Assembly: GCF_009498455.1 (NCBI RefSeq)
Contig: NZ_CP045644.1
Coordinates: 5,335,001 to 5,399,000 of the forward strand
From: Variovorax paradoxus
GTDB taxonomy: Bacteria > Pseudomonadota > Gammaproteobacteria > Burkholderiales > Burkholderiaceae_C
Length of the DNA: 64,000 nt
Direction: 5' to 3'
The translations under genes were made by a program, and so were the position numbers. This document shows, piece after piece, positions 41,853 to 49,777 of the stretch. Every line of letters starts with the position of its first letter. Within the stretch, counting starts at the first letter, position 1. The notes below the pieces were generated by a model. That model was not told the DNA's origin. It was given only the letters and a program-made list of their open reading frames with translations, and searched no databases.

Positions 41853-44267
41853 ATGACGAAGCGCTTGATAACAAAGATGACACCCGCGCCGCTGGCCCTG
41901 GCCGTTGCACTGGCCCTGGCGAACGCGCCCCTGATGGCCCGGGCGCAGGGCGCGCCCCAGCCGATCAGCATCGCCGCGCAGCCGCTGGCCGAGGCGCTGA
42001 ACGACTGGGCGCGGCAGACCCGCATCCAGCTGGTCGTGCAGCAGAACCTGGTCGCGGGCAAGTCCGCACCGGCCATCTCGGGCAGCCTCACGGCCCGGCA
42101 GGCGCTCGACCGGCTGCTGGCCGGCAGCGGCCTGGCGGCCACGATGGAAGGCAACGCGGCGGTCATCAAGGCCGCGCCGGCATCGGGCGGCACCTCCACG
42201 CTGCCGGCCGTGACGGTCGTGGCCGACGGCGAAGAAAGCGCCACCGGCCGCGTGCAGGGCTACGTCGCCAGGCGCAGCGCCACCGGCACCAAGACCGACA
42301 CGCCGATCATCGAGACGCCGCAGTCGATCTCGGTGATCACGGCCGACCGCATCGAGGCCATGGGCGCCGCCAACCTCAAGGACGCGCTGGGCTACACGCC
42401 GGGCGTGTCGACCACCACCTACGGCGCCGATTCGCGCTACGACTGGATCTCGCTGCGCGGCTTCGACGCCTATTCGCCGGGCTTCTATCTGGACGGCCTG
42501 CCGCTGCGCAACAACAGCACCTGGGGCGTGTGGCGCACCGAGAACTACGGCGCCGAGCGCATCGAGCTGCTGCGCGGCCCGTCGTCGGTGCTGTACGGCA
42601 TGAGCGGCCCCGGCGGGGTGGTGAACGTGGTCAGCAAGCGCCCCACGGCCGAGCCGATTCGCGAGCTGCAGCTGCAGGTGGGTGACCACGCCCGCAAGCA
42701 AGTGGCGGGCGATTTCTCGGGCGCGCTGGATGCCGACGGCAAGCTGCTGTACCGCATCACCGGCCTCGTGCGCGACGCGCAACTGCCGGCGGGCAAGGAG
42801 GCCGACGACCGCATGTACATCGCGCCCGCACTCACGTGGAAGCCGTCGAGCGACACCACGCTCACGCTGCTGTCGCAGTTCTCGCGCACGCGCGCCGGCG
42901 TCTACACGCGCGCACGGCCGCAGGTCGGTTCGCTCGACGCGACCGCCATCGGCACCCGCATTCCCTCGAAACTGTTCGTCGGCGAGCCCGGCTTCGACCG
43001 CTTCAATCAAGACCAGGAGATGGTCGGCTACCAGTTCGAGCACCGCATCAACGACACCTTCACGGTGCGGCAGAACGCGCGCTACGCGCACCAGAAGCTC
43101 GACTACACGGGCACCCAACTGACCGGCTTCATGGCGCTGAACCCCGAGGTGCCGAACGACCCGCTCAACTTCCAGCAGATGTCGCGCAGCGTGTTCGGCA
43201 GCCGCGAGAACATCGGCGCGCTGGCACTCGACAACCAGCTGCAGGCCGACTTCCGCCTGGGCGAGACGCAGCACAAGGTGCTGGTCGGGCTGGACTACCA
43301 GCGCACGCGCATCGACCAGGTCACCTTCAGCGGCGGCAGCGCCTCGCCGCTGAACATCTACGCGCCGCGCTACGGCGGCCCGATCGAGTTGCCCGCGCCG
43401 TACTTCGACGGCATCACCCGGCTTGCGCAGACCGGCGTCTACCTGCAGGACCAGATCAAGTGGGGCGACCGCTGGACGCTGACTTTGGGCGGGCGCTACG
43501 ACACCGCCGACAGCACGGTGGACAGCCGCCTCGACGGCGCGCGCCAACGCATCCGCGACCACAAGTTCACCAGCCGCGCGGGCCTGGTCTACCTGCACCC
43601 GAGCGGCTGGGCGCCGTACCTGAGCTACTCGGAGTCGTTCGCGCCCACGGCCACCATCGACCCGGTGTCGGGCGACCCGTTCAAGCCCGAAAGCGGCAAG
43701 CAATACGAGGCCGGCGTGCGCTACCAGCCCACGGGCAGCAAGGCGATGTACAGCGCCGCCATCTTCGATCTGCGGCGCAAGAACTACATCAGCTACGACG
43801 CCGAGTTCATGCCCAAGCAGACGGGCGAGATCTCGGTGCGCGGCCTGGAGCTCGAGGCCACGGCCGAGATCGTCTCGCGCCTGAACCTCACGGCCTCGTA
43901 CAGCTACACGCCGCGCGCCATCGTCACGGCCAGCGCCAACACGAGGGAGATCGGCAAGCAGGCCACGGCCGTGCCGCGCCACCGGCTGTCGGTGTGGGCG
44001 GACTACCGTTTTGTCAACGGTGTGAAGGTGGGACTGGGCGCCCGCTACACGGGATCGAACTACGGCGACGGCGAAGCCGCGTGGCCGAGCAAGGTGCCCG
44101 CATCGACGGTGTTCGACGCCATGCTCGGCTACGACATCGACCGCTGGAGCCTGGCGCTGAATCTGCGCAACCTCACCAACAAGACCTACTTCGCCAACTG
44201 CGGCTTCCGCAACTGCTACTACGGCTATCCGCGCACGGCGACGGCCACGGCAACCTACCGTTGGTGA
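41853..44267 (+). CDS. TonB-dependent siderophore receptor with N-terminal signalling (STN) domain
   Basis: An 804-aa outer-membrane transducer. It has a signal peptide to about residue 32 (MARAQ), an STN signalling domain (about 37-106, ISIAAQPLAEALNDWARQTRIQLVV), a plug with TDTPIIETPQSISVITADRIE and ELLRGPSSVLYGMSGPGGVVNVVSKRP, then a 22-strand-type barrel ending in Trp. The plug motifs are those of ferric-siderophore receptors of the FoxA/FpvA type. On ligand binding the STN domain signals through FecR to FecI. The ATG at 41853 has GGAAG upstream and is preferred over a TTG at 41826. The ligand is unknown. Confidence 0.93.
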   Translation: MTKRLITKMTPAPLALAVALALANAPLMARAQGAPQPISIAAQPLAEALNDWARQTRIQLVVQQNLVAGKSAPAISGSLTARQALDRLLAGSGLAATMEGNAAVIKAAPASGGTSTLPAVTVVADGEESATGRVQGYVARRSATGTKTDTPIIETPQSISVITADRIEAMGAANLKDALGYTPGVSTTTYGADSRYDWISLRGFDAYSPGFYLDGLPLRNNSTWGVWRTENYGAERIELLRGPSSVLYGMSGPGGVVNVVSKRPTAEPIRELQLQVGDHARKQVAGDFSGALDADGKLLYRITGLVRDAQLPAGKEADDRMYIAPALTWKPSSDTTLTLLSQFSRTRAGVYTRARPQVGSLDATAIGTRIPSKLFVGEPGFDRFNQDQEMVGYQFEHRINDTFTVRQNARYAHQKLDYTGTQLTGFMALNPEVPNDPLNFQQMSRSVFGSRENIGALALDNQLQADFRLGETQHKVLVGLDYQRTRIDQVTFSGGSASPLNIYAPRYGGPIELPAPYFDGITRLAQTGVYLQDQIKWGDRWTLTLGGRYDTADSTVDSRLDGARQRIRDHKFTSRAGLVYLHPSGWAPYLSYSESFAPTATIDPVSGDPFKPESGKQYEAGVRYQPTGSKAMYSAAIFDLRRKNYISYDAEFMPKQTGEISVRGLELEATAEIVSRLNLTASYSYTPRAIVTASANTREIGKQATAVPRHRLSVWADYRFVNGVKVGLGARYTGSNYGDGEAAWPSKVPASTVFDAMLGYDIDRWSLALNLRNLTNKTYFANCGFRNCYYGYPRTATATATYRW

Positions 44268-44344
44268 ACGCGTGCGGCGACGGGCTTCGGGCCGCCGCCG
44301 TGCGTGCGAACTTCTCGGTGACAGCGGCCGCACGGGTTGACAAC

Positions 44345-44360
44345 GCCCGGTTCGGGCTTT
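44345..44360 (+). terminator. Probable terminator after the TonB receptor gene
   Basis: GCCCG, loop GTT, CGGGC followed by TTT, 77 bp after the receptor stop and upstream of the VOC gene. The stem is short and the T-run minimal. The rest of the 136-bp gap (44268-44403) is GC-rich with partial palindromes and no gene. Confidence 0.4.
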
Positions 44361-44403
44361 GATACTGAACCCTTCAGTTCATCATCCAACCCAAGGAGAT
44401 TCC

Positions 44404-44880
44404 ATGCAGAAGATCATTCCCTGCCTCTGGTTCGACGGCAACGGCGAGGACGCGGTCAAGTTCTACACCGCCATCTTTCCGAAGTCGCGCCTCACCGACA
44501 CACTGCTCTGGGGCGACGTGAATCCCGCCAAGAAGGGCCAGCTGCTCACCGCGACCTTCGAGCTCGACGGCCAGTCGTTCATGGTGCTCAACGGCGGGCC
44601 CGAATACAAGATCACGCCGGCCATTTCGCTCATCGTGACGTGCGAAACGCAGGAGGAGGTCGACTACTACTGGGACAAGCTGCTCGAGGGCGGCGGCCAG
44701 CCCGTGCAGTGCGGCTGGCTCACCGACCGCTTCGGCGTGTCGTGGCAGGTCACGCCGATGCCGCTGATCCGCATGTTCCAGGACAAGGATGCGGCCAAGG
44801 CCGCCCGTGCGATGGCGGCCATGATGAAGATGATCAAGCTCGACATCGCCACGGTGAAGAAAGCCTTCGACGGGGAGTGA
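44404..44880 (+). CDS. VOC family protein (PhnB-like)
   Basis: A 158-aa vicinal-oxygen-chelate protein of the PhnB/3-demethylubiquinone-methyltransferase-like group. It has CLWFDGNGEDAVKFYTAIFPKSRL at the start, then FELDGQSFMVLNGGPEYKITPAISLIV and EEVDYYWDKLLEGG, then CGWLTDRFGVSWQVTP. These proteins have the glyoxalase fold, but their reaction is unproven. AAGGAG precedes the start. It is convergent with the MATE gene. Confidence 0.9.
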   Translation: MQKIIPCLWFDGNGEDAVKFYTAIFPKSRLTDTLLWGDVNPAKKGQLLTATFELDGQSFMVLNGGPEYKITPAISLIVTCETQEEVDYYWDKLLEGGGQPVQCGWLTDRFGVSWQVTPMPLIRMFQDKDAAKAARAMAAMMKMIKLDIATVKKAFDGE

Positions 44881-44898
44881 CCCCCGCCGAGGCGCGCA

Positions 44899-46341
44899 TC
44901 AGACCAGCCGGCCGATCGACTTCTTGCGCCACACCAGCCGGTAGTACGCGGTCTGCAGCAGCAGCATCGCGCCGAAGGTGACCGGGTAGGCGATCCAGAT
45001 GCCGTCCAGGCCCAGGCCGAAGGTGCGGCTCATGAGCCAGGCCACCGGCACTTCGACGCCCAGGATGCATGCAATGGTGATGAGCGTCGGCACCAGCACC
45101 GAGCCGCTGGCACGCATGATCCCCGACACCGCCGAGGCCATGCCGAACAGCACCATGCTCCACAGCATGATGTGCAGCAGGTTCTGCGCAATCTCGATCA
45201 CCGGTGCGCTGGTGATGAAGAAGCCCATCAGCGGGCGCGAGAACAGGTAGCCCAGCAGCACCAGCCCGCCCGTGAGGACGAGGTTCATGCCGAGCGCGGT
45301 CTGCACGATGGCGCCGAGCCGGTTGGCGCGGCCCGCGCCGATGGCCTGCGCGCCGAGGATCGACGTGGTGATCGCGATCGAGATGGCCGGGAACTGCACG
45401 TACGCCACCACCTGGTTCACCGCGCCGTACGCGGCCGTGGCGTTGGAGCCGTAGCTGTTGACCATCGACAGCAGCACCACTTCGGCCAGCGCCACCACGA
45501 TCATCTGCACGCCCGTGGGCACGCCGATTTTCAGCACGGCCTTCAGCAGCTGCGGCTGGATGCGCAGGCACCGGAAGAACTCCGCATCGGGCGCGAGCGG
45601 GCTCTTTTTCTGGCGCAGCCGGAAGCCCAGCCACGTGGTCGCGACCGCGAACGACAGCACCGAGGCCCATGCGCCGGCCGCCACGCCGAGCTGCGGCAGC
45701 CCGCCCCAACCGCGGATGAGCGCGGGCGTGACGACGAGGCCGATGGCCGTGGAAATCAGCAGCGTCAGCAGCGGCGTGATGGTGTCGCCCACGCCGCGCA
45801 GCATGGCCGTGGCCAGCAGGAACAGGAACACGCCGGGCATTGCGATCAGCATGATGCGGGCGTAGCGCGTGGAGTCGGCCAGCACGTCGGGCGGTGTGCC
45901 CAGCATGGCCAGCATCGGCGTGGTGAAGACGCCGCCGAACACCGCGATCGCCAGGCCCAGCAGCAGGCCCACCGTGAGCGTGGTGCCCGCCACCGCCTTG
46001 GCCTTGGCCGCGTCGCGCGCGCCCCAGGCCTGGCCGATGAGCACCGAGGCACCGGCCCCCAGGCCGATGATGAAGGCGATGAAGAAGAACATCACCGGGA
46101 AGAAGCTCGAGACCGCCGCCAGCGCGCTCACGCCGAGCATCTGCCCGACGTAGACGTTGTTGATGGTGCCGGAGAGCGACTGCAGGATGTTGCTGAGCAA
46201 CATCGGCGCCAGGAAGAACAGGAACACCTTCCACAGCGGACGCGCCGCACCCGCGGGCGCCACGGGCACGCCCCGCAGGCCGCTCGGGTTGCCGGGGCTG
46301 GTGGCGGTGGCGGTGCTGCTGCTGTCGGGCGCCGCGCTCAT
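44899..46341 (-). CDS. MATE family multidrug efflux transporter
   Basis: A 480-aa inner-membrane protein with about 12 hydrophobic segments. MLLSNILQSLSGTINNVYVGQMLG and the paired second-half segment IGVPTGVQMIVVALAEVVLLSMVNSYGSNATAAYGAVNQV show the two-lobed MATE fold. MATE pumps expel cationic drugs using Na+ or H+ gradients. Its start overlaps the DUF2239 stop by 4 bp. It is the last gene of an operon led by a GIY-YIG protein and a MarR regulator, which likely controls it. Confidence 0.93.
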   Translation of the reverse strand: MSAAPDSSSTATATSPGNPSGLRGVPVAPAGAARPLWKVFLFFLAPMLLSNILQSLSGTINNVYVGQMLGVSALAAVSSFFPVMFFFIAFIIGLGAGASVLIGQAWGARDAAKAKAVAGTTLTVGLLLGLAIAVFGGVFTTPMLAMLGTPPDVLADSTRYARIMLIAMPGVFLFLLATAMLRGVGDTITPLLTLLISTAIGLVVTPALIRGWGGLPQLGVAAGAWASVLSFAVATTWLGFRLRQKKSPLAPDAEFFRCLRIQPQLLKAVLKIGVPTGVQMIVVALAEVVLLSMVNSYGSNATAAYGAVNQVVAYVQFPAISIAITTSILGAQAIGAGRANRLGAIVQTALGMNLVLTGGLVLLGYLFSRPLMGFFITSAPVIEIAQNLLHIMLWSMVLFGMASAVSGIMRASGSVLVPTLITIACILGVEVPVAWLMSRTFGLGLDGIWIAYPVTFGAMLLLQTAYYRLVWRKKSIGRLV

Positions 46342-46910
46342 GCGGCGCCCCAGCCACCGGCCGACAGCTTGTGCAGGTGCACGCGCAGGTCGGTGGGCCA
46401 GGGTTCGACAAGATCGCTGAAGCGCTGGTGCTCGCCCGCGAACAGCGCGCGCGTGGCTTCCTCGAAGTGGGGCAGGTTGCCGGCGATGGCGGTCATGAAG
46501 CGGTAGGTGGCTTCGCGCGCGGCGCGCACGGTGTCGCGGTCGGCGTGCACGTGGCGTGCGTCGTCGACCAGCTTGCGCAGCGCCACCGAGGCGCCGCCCG
46601 GCTGGCGTCCGAGCCAGTCCCAGTGGCGCGGCAGCAGCGTGACTTCGCGCGCCACCACGCCCAGCCGCGGACGGCCGACGCCGCGGGGTGCGTCTTCGTG
46701 TTTTTCGGCTTCGAGCGCGGAGGTTTCGATGGCCTTCGGGTCGCGCAGATCGACATCGAGCTGCTCGCCGGTCTGGTCGTTGAACACGAGGCAGGCGGCG
46801 GCGTCGCCGCGCTCGCGCAGTTGCGTGAGCACCTGGGCCTTGGTGCCGGCAGCGACACGCTGGAAGCCGGCAAACGCAGTGAATGTGGTCGGTAGTTCGT
46901 CGGGTGACAT
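46338..46910 (-). CDS. DUF2239 family protein
   Basis: A 190-aa protein of unknown function recognised as DUF2239 by TTFTAFAGFQRVAAG, VFNDQTGEQLDVDLRD and especially GRPRLGVVAREVTLLPRHWDWLGRQPGGASVALRKLVDDAR. It is cytosolic, with no signal or membrane segment. It lies between marR (68 bp upstream) and the MATE gene (4-bp overlap), so it is probably co-expressed with drug efflux. No mechanism is proposed. Confidence 0.88.
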   Translation of the reverse strand: MSPDELPTTFTAFAGFQRVAAGTKAQVLTQLRERGDAAACLVFNDQTGEQLDVDLRDPKAIETSALEAEKHEDAPRGVGRPRLGVVAREVTLLPRHWDWLGRQPGGASVALRKLVDDARHVHADRDTVRAAREATYRFMTAIAGNLPHFEEATRALFAGEHQRFSDLVEPWPTDLRVHLHKLSAGGWGAA

Positions 46911-46978
46911 GCGGATTCTTTTCGGGTTGTCGATCCGGGCGGAACGAAACGAGGTTCGTAATCTACCCGCAGGACGGT

Positions 46979-47419
46979 TCAGGCGTGCGGCGTGTCGTGA
47001 TCGCACAGCGTCCGCAGCGCGGCATGGAGGTCTGGCAGGCGTTGCGGGTCCAGCGATTTCACGGCGTCGGCGCAGATCGCCTCGACGGTCGGGAGGGCAG
47101 CCTGCATCAATTGCTTGCCGCCGCCGCGAATCACCGCGTGGCGCCGGTTGTCGCCCTCCGTTCCCGTCATGCGCTCGGCCAGGCCGGTCTTTTCGAGCAG
47201 CACCATCTTGCGGATCAACGCCGACATTGGCAACCCCAGCGTGTGCGCAAGCTCGGCCATCGGCACGCGGCCGTTGCCGGCACGCAGCAACAGGTGGAGC
47301 AGGGTGAAGTCTTCGTAGTCCAGGCCATGGAAGGCGCCCAGGTCTTCGTTGAGCTTCAGGCTCAGGCTGGCGTGGGCGCGGCCGAGGTCGAGGCAAAAGC
47401 CCAGTGCGTCGGTGCTCAT
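46979..47419 (-). CDS. MarR family transcriptional regulator
   Basis: A 146-aa winged-helix regulator. The recognition part is VPMAELAHTLGLPMSALIRKMVLLEKTGLAERMTGTEGDNRRHAVI, with the wing residues DNRR. MarR dimers are released from DNA by phenolic or drug ligands. Its start overlaps the stop of the GIY-YIG gene by 4 bp. The paired CCCGGG sites upstream of that gene are the likely operators, making this an autoregulated efflux operon. Confidence 0.9.
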   Translation of the reverse strand: MSTDALGFCLDLGRAHASLSLKLNEDLGAFHGLDYEDFTLLHLLLRAGNGRVPMAELAHTLGLPMSALIRKMVLLEKTGLAERMTGTEGDNRRHAVIRGGGKQLMQAALPTVEAICADAVKSLDPQRLPDLHAALRTLCDHDTPHA

Positions 47420-47778
47420 GGTGTGTTGTAGCCCTTGTCACCGGTGCAGGGGAGTTCCTCGCGCCAGAGTTCAAGCAGCTTTTCGAGTTCGGCCGCGCGG
47501 TCGAAGGCGGGGTCGTCGCGCTCCTTCACCCGGTCGATCACCTCGAAGCTGAAGTGCGTCGCGCCCTGCGCCACCCAGTCGCGCTGCAATGCCTTGTTGC
47601 GGTGCGAGCGCAGGTTCAGTTCGAAGCGGGCTCGGTTCATGGCACCTTCTACGTCGAGGCTGCCGGCCACGTAGACGCGGCCGTCCGTCAGGTTGCGGAC
47701 GACGAACACGCCCGCGGGGCGCACGCTGTCCTTGTATTGCTTGATGAGGGTACGTCGCGTGAGGGGAGATGGATTCAT
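47416..47778 (-). CDS. GIY-YIG family protein with altered active-site motif
   Basis: A 120-aa single-domain GIY-YIG-like protein. The GIY position reads GVF and the YIG position reads YVAG (GVFVVRNLTDGRVYVAGSLDV). The downstream NRARFELNLRSHRNKALQRDWVAQG and FSFEVID match a small bacterial subfamily. Loss of the first Tyr makes nuclease activity doubtful. The ATG at 47778 lies 6 bases after the -10 hexamer, with no proper Shine-Dalgarno spacing, so the mRNA is probably leaderless. It is first in the marR-DUF2239-MATE operon. Confidence 0.85.
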   Translation of the reverse strand: MNPSPLTRRTLIKQYKDSVRPAGVFVVRNLTDGRVYVAGSLDVEGAMNRARFELNLRSHRNKALQRDWVAQGATHFSFEVIDRVKERDDPAFDRAAELEKLLELWREELPCTGDKGYNTP

Positions 47779-47784
47779 CTCCAA

Positions 47785-47826
47785 ATATTACCCGGGCAAA
47801 ATATAAAACACAATACACCCGGGTAA
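47785..47826 (-). promoter_or_regulatory. Leaderless-type promoter with paired CCCGGG operators (MarR operon)
   Basis: On the minus strand the -35 is TTGTGT (47808-47813), the spacer exactly 17 bp, and the -10 TAATAT (47785-47790). Transcription would begin at or next to the ATG at 47778. TTACCCGGG (47788-47796) and CCCGGGTAA (47818-47826) form an inverted pair whose centres are 27 bp apart. One overlaps the -10/spacer and one lies just upstream of the -35, the expected layout for a repressor such as MarR. Confidence 0.68.
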
Positions 47827-47834
47827 AAATGGAT

Positions 47835-48344
47835 TCACCCGACCCGCAGCCGGTGCCATCCCCGAAGGACGCGCCGGTGCACCGCGCGCACGATGCGCCA
47901 GGGGCGGCTTTCGCGCACCCGCGTCAGCACCAGGTCTTTCCATGCCTTCCAGCGCGGGTACCAGCGGGCGAACCAGGCCAGCTGCATCAGCGAGCCTTCG
48001 ACCAGCTGGAAGATCCGCGCGACCACCGCCGTGCCCGCGAGCTTGGCCAGCAGCAGCACGGCCATGCCGCTGAGCGCGTGGCCGCGCCCGAACAGAAACA
48101 GCGCCATCAGCTTCACCGGAAAGAGCAGCAGCACCGGCACGAGGAACGCGAGCAACGCGCCCCACGGCGGCAGCGCGCGCAGCAGGTTTTCGAGGCGCGC
48201 CCAGAAGGGCAGGCGCGCAAGCCGCGCGACCAGCGCCGCGAGCGGTGCCCAGCCCCATTCCTCGAACAGCAGCACCGGCACGAGGATCGTGGTGGCAACG
48301 GCGCGAAACAGGGCGCGCAAGGCGCGCACGAGGGGGTTGTGCAT
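47835..48344 (-). CDS. Hypothetical integral membrane protein
   Basis: A 169-aa protein with two or three hydrophobic segments (AVATTILVPVLLFEEWGWAPLAALVA; GALLAFLVPVLLLFPVKLMALFLFG; AVLLLAKLAGTAVVARIFQLV) and a strongly basic C-terminal tail (RESRPWRIVRAVHRRVLRGWHRLRVG). No family is recognised. An in-frame ATG at 48365 would add seven residues; neither start has a good ribosome-binding site. Its stop lies just upstream of the paired operators at 47788-47826. Confidence 0.7.
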   Translation of the reverse strand: MHNPLVRALRALFRAVATTILVPVLLFEEWGWAPLAALVARLARLPFWARLENLLRALPPWGALLAFLVPVLLLFPVKLMALFLFGRGHALSGMAVLLLAKLAGTAVVARIFQLVEGSLMQLAWFARWYPRWKAWKDLVLTRVRESRPWRIVRAVHRRVLRGWHRLRVG

Positions 48345-48435
48345 GCGCGAAGGGTATCCGCACATGGCGGCGCGCCGCCGGAACCTTGCGGACCCGGCGG
48401 CGCCTCGTTCGAAAAGGCGGCGTCTGCGTGTCGGT

Positions 48436-48774
48436 CTACTTGCGGCCGACGCTGCTGTCTTCCGCAGGCCGGAAGAACAGGTACTCGCCTCGGCCCAGTT
48501 CAGGCGTCACTTCGTAGCCGCTGCAGCGCGCGACGCTGCACTGGATGATCACGACGCGCGGCCAGATCGTGGCCGAGGTCGGAAACCCCGGCATGTACTG
48601 CGGCACGTGCCAGACGCCGTAGTCGCCCACCGGCTCGGCGTTCTCCGTGCCGCTGGCGTTCTGCAGGCCGCTGCCCAGTGGCATCCGCTCGATGCGGATG
48701 ATCGGCGTGGCGGCGACCGACGCCGTCGCCACGCAACAGGCGGCCAGCCAGAGAGGAACGGTCCTGGTGTTCAT
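48436..48774 (-). CDS. Small secreted protein of unknown function
   Basis: A 112-aa protein with a signal peptide (MNTRTVPLWLAACCVATASVAA) and a mature part rich in Trp, Pro and Val (VGDYGVWHVPQYMPGFPTSATIWPRVVIIQCSVARCSGY), with two close Cys that could form a disulfide. No family is recognised. It follows the 300-aa secreted protein gene by 23 bp on the same strand and is probably the third gene of that cluster. Confidence 0.7.
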   Translation of the reverse strand: MNTRTVPLWLAACCVATASVAATPIIRIERMPLGSGLQNASGTENAEPVGDYGVWHVPQYMPGFPTSATIWPRVVIIQCSVARCSGYEVTPELGRGEYLFFRPAEDSSVGRK

Positions 48775-48797
48775 GGTGATGGACTCCGGATCCGGCC

Positions 48798-49700
48798 TCA
48801 TTGCGCGTCGGCCGGTGCGGCTGCCACCTCGTCGGCCGGGCCAGCCGGCAGGCGGCGCGTGATGCGCGCTTCCAGGATGTCCGGCTGCGGGGCCAGCGCG
48901 ACCGGTGCCACGGCGCTCACCATCACCGGTGCCGGTTGCGCGGCTTCCACGGCCGGCGCGGGTTGCGGCGCCGGGGTTGCCATGGGCATCGCCTCGACCA
49001 GCGTGGCCGGTGCGGCGGGCTGTTGCACCGCCACGACCGGCGCGGGCGCCGGGGCCAAGGCGACAGGCGCTGCAGGTGCGACGGGCGCTGCGGCCACCGG
49101 TGTCACCGGCGCCGCCGGACGTGCCGCCACCGGTGCGCCGCTGCCCGATGCCTGCGGTCCGAAGGCGCTCACGCGCTCTTCGGCAGTCATCGACTGCGGG
49201 CACTTCGAGCCGGTCATCTCCAGGGCCGCCTGCGCCTGCGGGTCCATGCAGTCCATGGCCAGCGACGCGGCCTTCATGCCCTTGTTCCAGAGCTCGCGGC
49301 TCATCTTCAGGCGCTTGCAGTGTTCGTCCGTCCAGGTGGTGCCGAAGCTCAGCCCGACCCCTGGGCCGTTGGCACTGGCGCTCGAGCTGCCCATGCAGGT
49401 GTCATTGCTGGTCGTCAGGTTCGGGCCGCTCACGGAGGGCACGTTCTTGACGGTGTAGCTGCCGCGGTAGTCGACGACGCTGGTCGTCGCGCCGGTGTTG
49501 TTGATGTTCTGTGTGCTGTCCAGCGTCGAGCGCGTGGTGACGTCCGAGGGGGCCGAACTGTTGAAGTTCACCGCCTGGGTGTTGCCTTGCGCCGATGTGG
49601 TGGCCGAACTCGACGACTGGTTGTTGGCACCACCCGCCGTTGTTTGTGCCAAGGCGCCCGCCGACAAGCCCAGCAAGGTCAGGGCGATCAATGTTTTCAT
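48798..49700 (-). CDS. Secreted protein with Ser/Thr/Asn-rich N-terminus and Ala/Pro-rich C-terminus
   Basis: A 300-aa exported protein (signal MKTLIALTLLGLSAGALAQ). The mature chain has three parts: a Ser/Thr/Asn/Gly-rich stretch (about 20-100), a conserved-looking Cys-containing core (TWTDEHCKRLKMSRELWNKGMKAASLAMDCMDPQAQAALEMTGSKCP, about 125-175), and an Ala/Pro/Val-rich tail. GGAG precedes the start. No known family is claimed. The tail suggests a cell-wall-spanning or flexible linker, and the neighbouring low-complexity protein suggests a shared extracellular structure. Confidence 0.75.
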   Translation of the reverse strand: MKTLIALTLLGLSAGALAQTTAGGANNQSSSSATTSAQGNTQAVNFNSSAPSDVTTRSTLDSTQNINNTGATTSVVDYRGSYTVKNVPSVSGPNLTTSNDTCMGSSSASANGPGVGLSFGTTWTDEHCKRLKMSRELWNKGMKAASLAMDCMDPQAQAALEMTGSKCPQSMTAEERVSAFGPQASGSGAPVAARPAAPVTPVAAAPVAPAAPVALAPAPAPVVAVQQPAAPATLVEAMPMATPAPQPAPAVEAAQPAPVMVSAVAPVALAPQPDILEARITRRLPAGPADEVAAAPADAQ

Positions 49701-49723
49701 TTTTTCGACTCCTTTGGGAAACA

Positions 49724-49745
49724 GGGGAGGGGCGTGCCCCTCCCC
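49724..49745 (-). other. Strong hairpin between the two low-complexity secreted protein genes
   Basis: GGGGAGGGG (49724-49732), loop CGTG, CCCCTCCCC (49737-49745): a perfect 9-bp GC stem in the 77-bp gap after the 230-aa gene. It may partly terminate or stabilise the upstream message, allowing more of the first protein than of the second. Confidence 0.55.
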
Positions 49746-49777
49746 ATGGGTGGTCCACAACCGATGGTCCGGATCGC

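Noticed and set aside
47769..48548. A 259-residue plus-strand frame reading through the MarR promoter
   Set aside because: It runs over the operators and antisense to a hydrophobic protein gene, with Gln/Arg/His bias typical of shadow frames.
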